In this document: positions 56,400 to 64,000 of the stretch, piece after piece | How positions within the stretch are numbered: position 1 is the first letter of the stretch | How the letters are laid out: each line of letters starts with the position of its first letter | IMG/VR virus record: IMGVR_UViG_3300046517_001147 | Coordinates: 1 to 64,000 of that record | Length of the DNA: 64,000 bases | Direction: 5' to 3' (one strand) | Source: a virus | Made by a program: the position numbers and the translations under genes | The notes under the pieces: generated by a model | The model's database searches: none | Told to the model about the DNA's origin: nothing | The model's input: only the letters and a program-made list of their open reading frames with translations

Positions 56400-57202
56400 C
56401 CAGGATAAATCGCATGGTTGACGGAGTGATTGTCGGGGATGAGATTGGAAGGTACGAAGCCGGAAACAAGTTTCGGCCGGTCGAAACGATCGATTTCGTA
56501 GAACAAGCCATTAACGACCGCTGGAACATCCGCATTCCCAGATGTATTGCCGAATATCACGGCTGGTGGGATACCTGGGAAAAAGAACGGCATCTTTCTA
56601 TGGCCAAGCATCTCAAGCCGGGAATGTCGTTTTTCGATGTGGGAACGTGCGACGGTTGGGAAGCTGTAGTGTATTCCCAGATGATTGGTGGCGCCAAGAA
56701 AATGATGTTGATCGAACCTTCGGTAGTGATGTGGCCGAATATAAAACTCATGTGGGAGAAAAACAGGCTGGCCAAGCCACTAGCTACTTATTGCGGTTTC
56801 GCGTCGGATGTGGACAGTTCCGATAGAAGCTCAGTGAACCATAGCCGCTGGCCAAGAGAAGCGCGTGGAGATTTTATGAAGGGCAACGCTTTCATGCTCA
56901 TGGAACGGAATGAGCATGCCGCGATACCGCGCAGGAAACTAGACACATTGGCTTCGCAGACTTTTGTTCCCGACGCGATAAGCATTGATGTGGAGGGAGC
57001 GGAATTGCTGGTATTGCGGGGAGCGCGGAAAATTCTGGAGAAAAAACATCCTTTGGTCTGGGCGTCGATTCATCCTGAGTTTATCAAGAGGTTTGGACAC
57101 ACTCCGGATATGCTGCATGAGTTTATGACTGACTGTGGATACTCAGGCGAATATCTTGGGAACGATCACGAAGATCACTATTTCTTTAAGGCAAAAAGAT
57201 GA
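56396..57202 (+). CDS. FkbM-family methyltransferase
   Basis: 268 aa. GMSFFDVGTCDGWEAVVYSQM (residues 75-95) is the SAM-binding motif, MMLIEPSVVMWPNI follows as the second strand, and PDAISIDVEGAELLVLRGARKILEKKHPLVWASIHPEF (residues 197-234) carries the D-V-E-G-A-E signature of FkbM enzymes, which O-methylate sugars. It overlaps the next gene by four bases. Confidence 0.85.
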   Translation: MTRINRMVDGVIVGDEIGRYEAGNKFRPVETIDFVEQAINDRWNIRIPRCIAEYHGWWDTWEKERHLSMAKHLKPGMSFFDVGTCDGWEAVVYSQMIGGAKKMMLIEPSVVMWPNIKLMWEKNRLAKPLATYCGFASDVDSSDRSSVNHSRWPREARGDFMKGNAFMLMERNEHAAIPRRKLDTLASQTFVPDAISIDVEGAELLVLRGARKILEKKHPLVWASIHPEFIKRFGHTPDMLHEFMTDCGYSGEYLGNDHEDHYFFKAKR

Positions 57203-58290
57203 ACTGGCCTAGCGTCTCGATTGCTTTCCCTTGCTGGCACCGCGGAGCGCTGCTTCGGAACACTCTTGAAAGCATCCGCAAGCAGAACTATCCCGGTGAA
57301 TTGGAATTGATCGTAGTGGAAGAGGACGACGACGGTCTGACAGAAAACTTGGCAACGGAGTTCGGAGCGCGGTATATACGCAATCCGCGGCTAGAGGCTT
57401 TCCCGGTTTTTCAGTCCATTACAAAGCTCTGGAACATGTGTTTGCACGCGACCACCAATGAGATTGTGATTCTGCAGTGTGCCGAAGTGCTGCACAAGAA
57501 CGACGCGATAATCCCGCTGGTCGTTCGCGTTCTGGGTAACCGCAAAGTTTTGGCAACTCCACTGATCGAAGACTTGAACCAGGATGGAACGTTCGCCGGC
57601 TGGTACAACCACCCGACCGAAGGCTCACGGCCGGGATGGGTTTCTGGCGCTGGACCACACTGCTTCCGCCGTGAGGAGATGCTAGAAGTCGGCGGCTATG
57701 AGGAGTTGTTCTACGGCTACGGTGGAGAGGACAACTATCTTTTCTTCTTACTCAAGAAAAATGGATGGAGCGTTGAATACGTGGAATCTGCTATTTGCGC
57801 CCACCAATGGCATGAACGGACCAAGTACGAGCCAACGACCGGCTACGCTAACCGTTCGCTAATCAACATTCTGACTATGGAAGTGGACAGAGGGACGCGC
57901 GCGCCGGTTGCCAACAAAGAACCTCTCGATTTGCGCGAGAGTCCCAATGTTTCGGAACTTAACAATGTTCTGCTACGCACCAACTATTTTCCGATGAGCG
58001 ACACTTTTTCAAACTGGCGTGCGGAGTGGTTGCAGATTGGCACGGAGACTCATCCCGACAACCTGTTTGTGGTGCAACGGATTGTGGCCAATGAAGGATT
58101 GGGGAAGGTCTCGGAGATTGGGGAAGCGCTTACCGAATGCGCTTGGGCCATTCTGCGGGAGACAGAGGCTAGGTTTGTGGCTGCCCTGGCTTACGGGAAC
58201 TGGAAAACCAGAGCGTCTTTCTGCGCTGACATTCACGCAACTTGGGCTGCGCTTTCTCTCGACAAAGCCAAACAGCTAATGGAGAAATGA
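57199..58290 (+). CDS. Family-2 glycosyltransferase
   Basis: 363 aa. SIAFPCWHRGALLRNTLESIRKQNYPGELELIVVEEDDDG (residues 7-46) is the GT2 donor domain, with EDDD as the metal-binding acidic cluster. VSGAGPHCFRREEMLEVGGYEELFYGYGGEDNYLFF (residues 149-184) holds the acceptor/catalytic ED. A C-terminal 120-aa helical part has no known role. Coupled to an FkbM gene by ATGATG. Confidence 0.85.
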   Translation: MNWPSVSIAFPCWHRGALLRNTLESIRKQNYPGELELIVVEEDDDGLTENLATEFGARYIRNPRLEAFPVFQSITKLWNMCLHATTNEIVILQCAEVLHKNDAIIPLVVRVLGNRKVLATPLIEDLNQDGTFAGWYNHPTEGSRPGWVSGAGPHCFRREEMLEVGGYEELFYGYGGEDNYLFFLLKKNGWSVEYVESAICAHQWHERTKYEPTTGYANRSLINILTMEVDRGTRAPVANKEPLDLRESPNVSELNNVLLRTNYFPMSDTFSNWRAEWLQIGTETHPDNLFVVQRIVANEGLGKVSEIGEALTECAWAILRETEARFVAALAYGNWKTRASFCADIHATWAALSLDKAKQLMEK

Positions 58291-58925
58291 TGAGGGCCGA
58301 TTCTCCGGATGTGTCGATGTGGAAAGTGATAATCAATGAGCAAAACTACACTCCGAAGTCTGGTGATAGAGTCTTAGACCTGGGCGCGCACCACGGATTC
58401 TTTTCCATGTATTGCTCGGCGCGCGGAGCGCTGGTACGAGCCTTCGAGCCCGACCCGGACAACTTCATTCAACTGGAACAAAAGATTGCCATTGCCAAGA
58501 ATATGGACGCTCCTCCGTTTACCGCAATCCAGGCGGCGGTATGGAGCGAATCGGGGGAAAAACTGTTGTGGCGAGACCCGGCCGACTCCGGCGCCAATTC
58601 CATGCTTCGGGCTATGTCCGATTTTTCGATCATGGTAAAGACGGTCAGTTTGTCGGAAGCCTTGTGCGGCAACCGATGGGACTGCGTAAAGGTGGACGTA
58701 GAGGGCGCGGAAGCGCAAATCTTCCTGACCGCAAAAGCAGAGAGTTACCGGCAGATCGCCTACCTGACAATGGAGTTGCACAACGACGTGTTGACCCAAG
58801 AGCAAAACCGGGCGCTGGTGATGAGAATGCGAAAAGAGTTTCCGCGGGTAGTCGAAACGAAACAATACTTCGAAGGGCTGCCAACGGAGTTTGCTTGCAA
58901 AGTGTTTTGTTGGGGGAGCGTATGA
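58287..58925 (+). CDS. Second FkbM-family methyltransferase
   Basis: 212 aa starting MMRADSPDVSMWK at 58287, overlapping the upstream stop. GDRVLDLGAHHGFFSMYCSARGALVRAFEPDPDNF (SAM motifs I and II) and WDCVKVDVEGAEAQIFL (FkbM signature) are clear. Only weakly like the 56396 protein, so it is probably not a recent duplication; a second O-methylation site is implied. Confidence 0.85.
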   Translation: MMRADSPDVSMWKVIINEQNYTPKSGDRVLDLGAHHGFFSMYCSARGALVRAFEPDPDNFIQLEQKIAIAKNMDAPPFTAIQAAVWSESGEKLLWRDPADSGANSMLRAMSDFSIMVKTVSLSEALCGNRWDCVKVDVEGAEAQIFLTAKAESYRQIAYLTMELHNDVLTQEQNRALVMRMRKEFPRVVETKQYFEGLPTEFACKVFCWGSV

Positions 58926-59878
58926 AAGAAGTGGTGATTGTGCCGACGTTCCGTCGCGAAGAGTTGCTTCATTGCTGTTTGAGGCGGATTCGTTCTTTCG
59001 AAGGCGATATTCCCATTCGCGTTTTTCCGGATCGCGGCACTTCCTACGGTCACTTGGTTACCACGATTTGCGATGAATTTGAGGCGGAGCAGCACATAGT
59101 TCCTATACATGATTCCTATGGAAACACGGCCAATGTGATGGATGCCTACTTCTGGGCCTACAATAATGGCTACGATCGCGTCTTTTTTGTCGAGTCTGAC
59201 GTGATGGTGCATTCTGACTTTTTCTCCTGGCATCGCGAGATGCAGGAAGAGTTTCCAGACATTTTCTGTTCGATGGGCTGGATATTCAACCGCGAAGCAC
59301 CGATCACCGATGACCTTCTTTTTCAACCCTGGTACTACAGTATCGGGACGTGCTTTTCGCGGGAGAAACTGAAACTGATCGCCAAGCATGCGACTGAACG
59401 GTATTACTCGGATATGGTTGGATACCTGGAACGGAATTTCGAGATGCCACGCAACTTCTCTGGCGTTCACTGGGAACAAGACGGGCTGATTCAACGAGTG
59501 CTCAATCAAGACAAGAGCCAGACGGTAGCGCCGGGAATTGCCAAGTGCTCGCACGTTGGAGCGGTCAGAAGTTATGGCGACGGCACGCAGCGGAGCTACG
59601 AAGAGTTTTTCGGCCTTAAAGATGTTCCATTTCTCGACCGGGTAAAGAAAGTTGAGGAGTTCATTGCCGACCCCTACGCTCGGATGGCTGTATTCGGACG
59701 GGCTCTGGTCGAGCGGGAAGTGGGCAGAGTGCTCCCGAAACAGGAATTTAGCTATAGGCTTATTTTTCCCGGCGGTTGGGAAAGCACCTTCAAATCTGAA
59801 CTGAAACTGGCGGCTTTACCAAAGCGAAGGATTAATTCAGTCCCTATGACGGATGAAGCTAAAATCGTGCTAGAGTAG
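58922..59878 (+). CDS. Glycosyltransferase, GT-A-like, last of the cluster
   Basis: 318 aa starting MKEVVIVPTFRREELLHCCLRRI at 58922; a longer upstream frame is only the shadow of the FkbM gene. YDRVFFVESDVMVHSDF (residues 83-99) gives the E-S-D (DxD-like) metal site, and GVHWEQDGLIQ (residues 177-187) an acceptor-side element. Ends 49 bases before the next tail gene, which has its own promoter candidate. Confidence 0.75.
   Translation: MKEVVIVPTFRREELLHCCLRRIRSFEGDIPIRVFPDRGTSYGHLVTTICDEFEAEQHIVPIHDSYGNTANVMDAYFWAYNNGYDRVFFVESDVMVHSDFFSWHREMQEEFPDIFCSMGWIFNREAPITDDLLFQPWYYSIGTCFSREKLKLIAKHATERYYSDMVGYLERNFEMPRNFSGVHWEQDGLIQRVLNQDKSQTVAPGIAKCSHVGAVRSYGDGTQRSYEEFFGLKDVPFLDRVKKVEEFIADPYARMAVFGRALVEREVGRVLPKQEFSYRLIFPGGWESTFKSELKLAALPKRRINSVPMTDEAKIVLE
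59868..59876 (+). promoter_or_regulatory. Extended -10 promoter candidate before tail paralogue 1
   Basis: TGcTAGAGT, at the end of the glycan cluster. A 6-bp hairpin, CGGGCT/AGCCCG (59895-59900/59922-59927), encloses the GAGAGG ribosome site of the next gene in its loop. Confidence 0.4.
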
Positions 59879-59927
59879 CGAGCAATCGCAGTATCGGGCT
59901 GCGGCAAATCATTGAGAGGCAAGCCCG

Positions 59928-60614
59928 ATGCCGACGTACCCCACAGGAAGCGGCGGAAACACTCCCGTAGCACTCCTTCAACCTGGAGTCCCAGGTTACG
60001 CTTTCGGTTCGCTGAACAAACGTTTTCCGACTACCCTCCTGCAGATCACCAACGTCGCGCTTACCAGCAACGTCGCCACGGTCACTGTGACCATACGCAG
60101 AGGCGCCGTTCCTATCGCTGGCAATCTGATTTCAATTACTGGGACAGCCGGAGCGAGCGGCGCATTCAACGTTTCAAACATTGCAATTTCAACAGTCTCG
60201 ATCGATTCCGTAACTGGAATAGGAACGATCACTTTCCCGCTTACCCATGCGGATGTGGTGAGCGCTGCGGATGCTGGACAGGGCTACGTACCGCCGGCCG
60301 AAGTCGCGGAAACCCTGGCAGTCCAGAAAAGCCAAGCCTTTGCAATTCAGGATTCGATCGGGAGAGGTTACGGAATCACTTGGGCGTATACCTTGCCTTC
60401 GGCTCCGTCAACAATTTCGATTCAGCTTGAGGGCGCGGTAAACAACAACGACGCTGAATACACGGCTATCGGTTCTGCGGTCACCACGACGACCGGCTAC
60501 AACGAGCAAATTGCCCAACTTCCTAACCTGGTGAATTTCGTTCGCCTGAGAGTTACCGCGACGACCGGCGGAAGCGCTCCCACGATTATTGGGAAACTCA
60601 CTCTGGGGAGCTAA
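59928..60614 (+). CDS. Tail structural protein, paralogue 1
   Basis: 228 aa, GAGAGGCAAGCCCG upstream. LLQPGVPGYAFGSLNKRFPTTLL (residues 16-38), IAGNLISITGTAGASGAFNVSNIAISTV, SVTGIGTITFPL and YVPPAEVAE are shared almost segment by segment with the protein at 63258. A beta-sandwich followed by a second beta domain (AVNNNDAEYTAIGS, then FVRLRVTATTGG) suggests a baseplate-, fibre- or decoration-type virion protein. It is separated from its paralogue only by a large spike gene. Confidence 0.65.
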   Translation: MPTYPTGSGGNTPVALLQPGVPGYAFGSLNKRFPTTLLQITNVALTSNVATVTVTIRRGAVPIAGNLISITGTAGASGAFNVSNIAISTVSIDSVTGIGTITFPLTHADVVSAADAGQGYVPPAEVAETLAVQKSQAFAIQDSIGRGYGITWAYTLPSAPSTISIQLEGAVNNNDAEYTAIGSAVTTTTGYNEQIAQLPNLVNFVRLRVTATTGGSAPTIIGKLTLGS

Positions 60615-63209
60615 ATGCCTCCAGTCATTACATCCGGTCCTACATACACAGTAACGGACACAACCATAGTCGCTGTTTGGACTACGGACATTCCTGCAGA
60701 TTCCAATATGACCGTTACCGGCGGGAGTTTTCCTAGCGGCAAGAATGCTGTCGATAACGGACTCGCGGCAAACTCCACTTCGCACCAAGCTGTAGCGGCC
60801 GGCTTGGACGTTAACACGGTTTTTTCATGCGTCGTAACTTCTGGCGGTACTAGTTCATCTCCACAGAATCAAACCACAGCCGTAGCGCATTCGACGACTC
60901 CCATAACGATTGCATTTTTCGGTGCCGCTACAGCCACTTCGCCTGACGGCGATATTCTCTACAATTTTCTGTCCAACGATAATCTCACCTACATGACGCG
61001 GGATGACGCGAACACTCCCGGCACGAACGCCAATCAACAGATCGACAAAATTACCAACGAATCGACTCTGGCTATCAGCCAAGTAAACGCGCTCACCGCC
61101 TACGGCGCCTTTAATACAACCAACGGAACGGATGGACCTGGCGGCATTGCGCTATCCAACAAATTCAACGGTCTTTTCGGCATGGCCGGTTCGCTTTTTG
61201 GATTTACCGGGCGGCATCAAATCACTAGTGGGCCGGTTGTTCGCAAACAGTACTACGGCAACGTGATCCGCTCCGATAACCACGGCGCTTCATGGAGCAA
61301 CTTCAACAATCCTACGACGTTTAACGCTAATGGGATTCCCGCTTTTCCCAACAGCGGCGGCAATTCAGTTGCTCCTTTTTTCTTTGGAGCCAATAGTAAT
61401 TTTGGATGGGTTACTCCGGTTAGGTATGCCGCCGATGACGGGACTCTAGGCTACAACACACCCGGCAACGGCTTTGACGGAGGGAACGCTTATTGCTATT
61501 TCGCGATACTCGACGGAAACAACGACTCTGCCGACTACGCATACTTGGGGCGCATTCCGCGCATTAGTCTGTTCGCGCTTGACTACACGGCGGAGCAGTT
61601 TTGGATTGGCCCTACTTCTCCAACCGCGGCCGATTTTGTCAATGATGCTAACTGGCAATCGGCTTCCACTGGGCTAACACAGATTTATGCGGCTGCTGGT
61701 AAAGTCGGATGGCCGGACATTTGTTTCATTCCGACGATCAATCGCTATTTGTTGTTCACTTCTTACCGTCCGGATACATCGGTTACTGGGAATACTGTCT
61801 GGCAAGTATTAGAAGGTCCGACACCTGCAGGTCCATGGACACTGATAGGACTAAAGACGAATACCACTACTGGTTATTATGCCCAGACCATCCTGCATCG
61901 CACGGCTTGCACCAACGTTTTGACCGACGGCATTGCGCTCACTGTGATTTATTCCGGCGACTTCCAAAACGCCTCTATGTACCATCCGACCTACAGCACG
62001 CTGACCTTGTCCACGCAGCCGCAAAATCCAGTAACTAATTTATTTGTCCAGGCAAAAGGCAGCACCACCGCGCTGACAGGTACTAATCCTACTTTTGCTT
62101 ACAATTCTAATGTGACCAGCGGCGATCTTTTGGTTGCTGTCCTGCGCTATAACAGTTCTGGCGTCCCACGCCTAAGCTCAGTTACCAGCAACCGCACCAC
62201 TGGAAACTGGACGGTCGTATACGATCAAAATGACGGCGGCGGAACACCTATTCAGGAAGCCTGGGCTTATGCCTGGGCTACTTCAACTGGCGCTTGCACC
62301 GTAACGTTTAACTTCGGCGCCTCAATCATTGGATTTGATGTATGCCTTTGTGAGTGGTCTGGCCCGACTGCGTTCCGTGTCAATGCTGGACTTAAGAATA
62401 CGACTCAATCGACCAACATTGTCGGCAACACGCTTTCCTGTTATGCCGGAGATTTATTGATTGGCGTAATCGGACTGGGAAGCGCTGCCAACAATACTTT
62501 TACCGCAGCGAGCGGTTATGTGCTTCGGGCGCAAGGCAAGAACGGCGCTGTGAATTTTTGTGCGGTGCAGGATAAACTTACCGCAGCCTTGCAATTTGCT
62601 ACCGCACAATTTGTAAGCAATTTTACTGACGGCTCAGTAAGAGCGATCCTAGACTTAGCTGCGTTCTATTCCCAAGGAATCATTTCAGGCAATGTCGGTG
62701 TGGCCGGTGCGACCGTGGCCTGGACTTCGGTAAGCTCCGGTTCCGGTTCAACCACTTCGGACGGCTCCGGCAACTATTCCACGTCAAGTTTAGCTTCCGA
62801 CGTTTACACGCTCACTCCTACAAAAACAGGCTATAGCTTCTCTCCGACCAGCGTCCAGCAAGTAATGGTTAGCGCCAACTTAACGGGCGTGAATTTCACG
62901 GCGACACACTTGCCTGTGTCCACCCCTTCGATTTCACCCAATGGAGGGAATTTTGATTCTCCTCAAACGGTAACCGTGAGCGATACGGATTCCGGGCTCG
63001 CTGGTTTTGCGATGTACTACACGACGGATGGGACTACGCCTACCACTGGTTCCACGCTTTACACTGCACCGATCGCGGTAAGTACTTCCTTGACTTTAAA
63101 AGTCTTGGCCGTCGCTACGGGCTTTCTCAATAGTGCGGTTGCTTCGGCTACTTTCAACGTTGTTCGTGGTGGCGGCGGTCTAGGATACAGATTTACTTAT
63201 GGCTTTTGA
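60615..63209 (+). CDS. Mosaic tail spike: FN3, sialidase-like propeller, CarboxypepD-like, chitobiase-like C terminus
   Basis: 864 aa. Residues 1-95 are an FN3-type domain (PVITSGPTYTVTDTTIVAVWTTDIP). Residues 105-460 read like a secreted glycosidase/propeller-type domain (RSDNHGASWSNFNN, WPDICFIPTINRYLLFTS). Residues 475-685 form a beta-sandwich. At 690-755 is a CarboxypepD_reg-like unit (ISGNVGVAGATVAW to SPTSVQQVMVSA). At 770-855 is a CHB_HEX_C-like domain (FAMYYTTDGTTPTTGSTLYTAPI). It ends GGGLGYRFTYGF. A receptor-binding or depolymerising spike is inferred. Confidence 0.65.
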   Translation: MPPVITSGPTYTVTDTTIVAVWTTDIPADSNMTVTGGSFPSGKNAVDNGLAANSTSHQAVAAGLDVNTVFSCVVTSGGTSSSPQNQTTAVAHSTTPITIAFFGAATATSPDGDILYNFLSNDNLTYMTRDDANTPGTNANQQIDKITNESTLAISQVNALTAYGAFNTTNGTDGPGGIALSNKFNGLFGMAGSLFGFTGRHQITSGPVVRKQYYGNVIRSDNHGASWSNFNNPTTFNANGIPAFPNSGGNSVAPFFFGANSNFGWVTPVRYAADDGTLGYNTPGNGFDGGNAYCYFAILDGNNDSADYAYLGRIPRISLFALDYTAEQFWIGPTSPTAADFVNDANWQSASTGLTQIYAAAGKVGWPDICFIPTINRYLLFTSYRPDTSVTGNTVWQVLEGPTPAGPWTLIGLKTNTTTGYYAQTILHRTACTNVLTDGIALTVIYSGDFQNASMYHPTYSTLTLSTQPQNPVTNLFVQAKGSTTALTGTNPTFAYNSNVTSGDLLVAVLRYNSSGVPRLSSVTSNRTTGNWTVVYDQNDGGGTPIQEAWAYAWATSTGACTVTFNFGASIIGFDVCLCEWSGPTAFRVNAGLKNTTQSTNIVGNTLSCYAGDLLIGVIGLGSAANNTFTAASGYVLRAQGKNGAVNFCAVQDKLTAALQFATAQFVSNFTDGSVRAILDLAAFYSQGIISGNVGVAGATVAWTSVSSGSGSTTSDGSGNYSTSSLASDVYTLTPTKTGYSFSPTSVQQVMVSANLTGVNFTATHLPVSTPSISPNGGNFDSPQTVTVSDTDSGLAGFAMYYTTDGTTPTTGSTLYTAPIAVSTSLTLKVLAVATGFLNSAVASATFNVVRGGGGLGYRFTYGF

Positions 63210-63213
63210 ACCG

Positions 63214-63222
63214 TGATATAGT
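63214..63222 (+). promoter_or_regulatory. Extended -10 promoter candidate before tail paralogue 2
   Basis: TGaTATAGT, 36 bases before the ATG at 63258. It matches the TG-n-TAnAGT elements at 45725 and 59868. Confidence 0.45.
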
Positions 63223-63257
63223 GCCCCACAAGCGGAATCGGGCCGCACCGAATTGTC

Positions 63258-63953
63258 TTGGAGCCTGATTCTATGCCGCCATACGAATTTTCGCCCGGTG
63301 TGAATGAACAACCGAAACTGCTGCAGCCTGGAGTTACCGGCTACGCTTTCGGCTCTTTCGATTCGAAGTTTCCCACCACACTTCTAAAGATTCTTACCGT
63401 CGCCATTTCCAGCAACGTCGCGACGATCACGGCAACCATCCGTGAAGGCAAAGTTCCGACGGTTGGAAGTCTGATTACCATTCGGGGAACGACAACTGCC
63501 GGCGGCTCTTTCAACGTCCTCAATGTCGCGATTGCCACGGTTCTCTTTGACTCCGTGACCGGAATCGGTGTGATTACTTTTTCTCTTGTCGATGCCGATG
63601 TGGGAGCGGTAGCCGATACGGGAATGGGCTATGTGCCCATGCCTGAAATTGGAGAGGCTTGCGCTAACGGCGCGAGCGTAGCCTTTGCTATTCAGGACAT
63701 TGCCGGCCATAACGATAACGGTCTCACCGTCCAGTGGAGTACTTCCTACCCGTCTTCTCCGGCAATTATGACTGCCATCCTGCAAGGCGCTGACTTCGAC
63801 GCGGACGATCAGTACATAGAAATCGATCGAAGCACTAGCCTACCGTCGGATAGCCGTTCCAGCACGCAGACCCGATTCCGGTTTCTTCGCGTGTTGTGGC
63901 AAGACTTGGCGGGTGGAACGAATCCTACAGGTATTGTGCGAATCAACATTTGA
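63258..63953 (+). CDS. Tail structural protein, paralogue 2
   Basis: 231 aa, TTGGAG site upstream. LLQPGVTGYAFGSFDSKFPTTLL, VGSLITIRGTTTAGGSFNVLNVAIATV and SVTGIGVITFSL align with the protein at 59928; the C-terminal 80 aa diverge. Duplication followed by change of the distal domain would let the phage display two related tip proteins. Confidence 0.65.
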   Translation: MEPDSMPPYEFSPGVNEQPKLLQPGVTGYAFGSFDSKFPTTLLKILTVAISSNVATITATIREGKVPTVGSLITIRGTTTAGGSFNVLNVAIATVLFDSVTGIGVITFSLVDADVGAVADTGMGYVPMPEIGEACANGASVAFAIQDIAGHNDNGLTVQWSTSYPSSPAIMTAILQGADFDADDQYIEIDRSTSLPSDSRSSTQTRFRFLRVLWQDLAGGTNPTGIVRINI

Positions 63954-63961
63954 GGCTGACG

Positions 63962-64000
63962 ATGAAAAAGACTTTTCTCATATTGTTGTTCTTGCTTGGT
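63962..64000 (+). CDS. Start of a signal-peptide protein (cut by the window end)
   Basis: Thirteen codons, MKKTFLILLFLLG: a basic start and hydrophobic core of an export signal. It starts eight bases after the previous stop. The rest is outside the window. The spike at the left edge lacks its N terminus, so the two could be one gene if the contig is circular. Confidence 0.6.
   Translation, partial: MKKTFLILLFLLG

Noticed and set aside
58412-58921. Long N-terminal extension of the last glycosyltransferase
   Set aside because: It is the out-of-frame shadow of the FkbM gene; the ATG at 58922 has GGGGGAGCG upstream and a typical GT-A start.
1-64000. tRNA, rRNA, integrase, transposase, CRISPR
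   Set aside because: Looked for cloverleaf-like segments, tyrosine or serine recombinase motifs and IS ends by eye; none was convincing.

Overview
The window is most of a tailed double-stranded DNA phage genome, or a phage-like contig. It carries a small and a large terminase subunit, a portal, a scaffold-like protein, an HK97-fold-type major capsid protein, connector and tail genes, an endolysin and a dense early module of small phage genes. No long tape-measure gene is visible. Three large Ala/Gly/Pro-rich genes at 45.8-51.5 kb occupy the place of podovirus ejection proteins, so a short-tailed virion is my best guess. The host is inferred, not shown. Ten ASPM-SPD-2-Hydin type repeats in a tail spike and a PEP-CTERM protein both recall Acidobacteriota and similar Gram-negative soil or water bacteria. 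No integrase, tRNA, rRNA or CRISPR array was seen.

Layout. 1-6030 (+): 3' part of a giant beta-helix/repeat tail spike, then three small genes, two of them membrane proteins that may be lysis factors. 6027-9053 (-): HNH endonuclease, SleB-type hydrolase, papain-like peptidase, lipoprotein, two small proteins. 9050-22305 (-): a compact early module of about 35 mostly small, overlapping genes. It includes a primosomal-type domain, a recombination-associated protein with a C-terminal OB-like region, a KTSC protein, a nuclease candidate, a PEP-CTERM protein, a DUF932 protein and an ArdC-type antirestriction protein. One HTH regulator (17511-17723, +) interrupts it. 22451-64000 (+): small terminase subunit, ribbon-helix-helix regulator, large terminase subunit, portal, scaffold, capsid, GroES-like chaperonin, tail and ejection genes, a nine-gene sugar and methyl transfer cluster (51.5-59.9 kb), and more tail-spike genes. 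The last 39 bases start a new signal-peptide gene.

Regulation is unusually readable. Three sigma70-like promoters (two leftward, and one rightward for the HTH gene) carry the same imperfect 20-bp dyad just after the -35 box, so the HTH protein probably represses both early operons and itself. A second circuit is a five-copy TGTACCCAC array over the promoter of the ribbon-helix-helix gene. Several rightward units appear to start at or next to their start codon (leaderless), while internal genes have normal Shine-Dalgarno sites.

The late strand would be continuous if the contig were circular: the gene cut at the right end has a signal peptide, and the spike cut at the left end lacks its N terminus. 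The best candidates for unusual biology are the glycan cluster, the PEP-CTERM protein, the papain-like peptidase next to the endolysin, the GroES-like gene after the capsid gene, and the masked start of the 1,762-codon tail gene.
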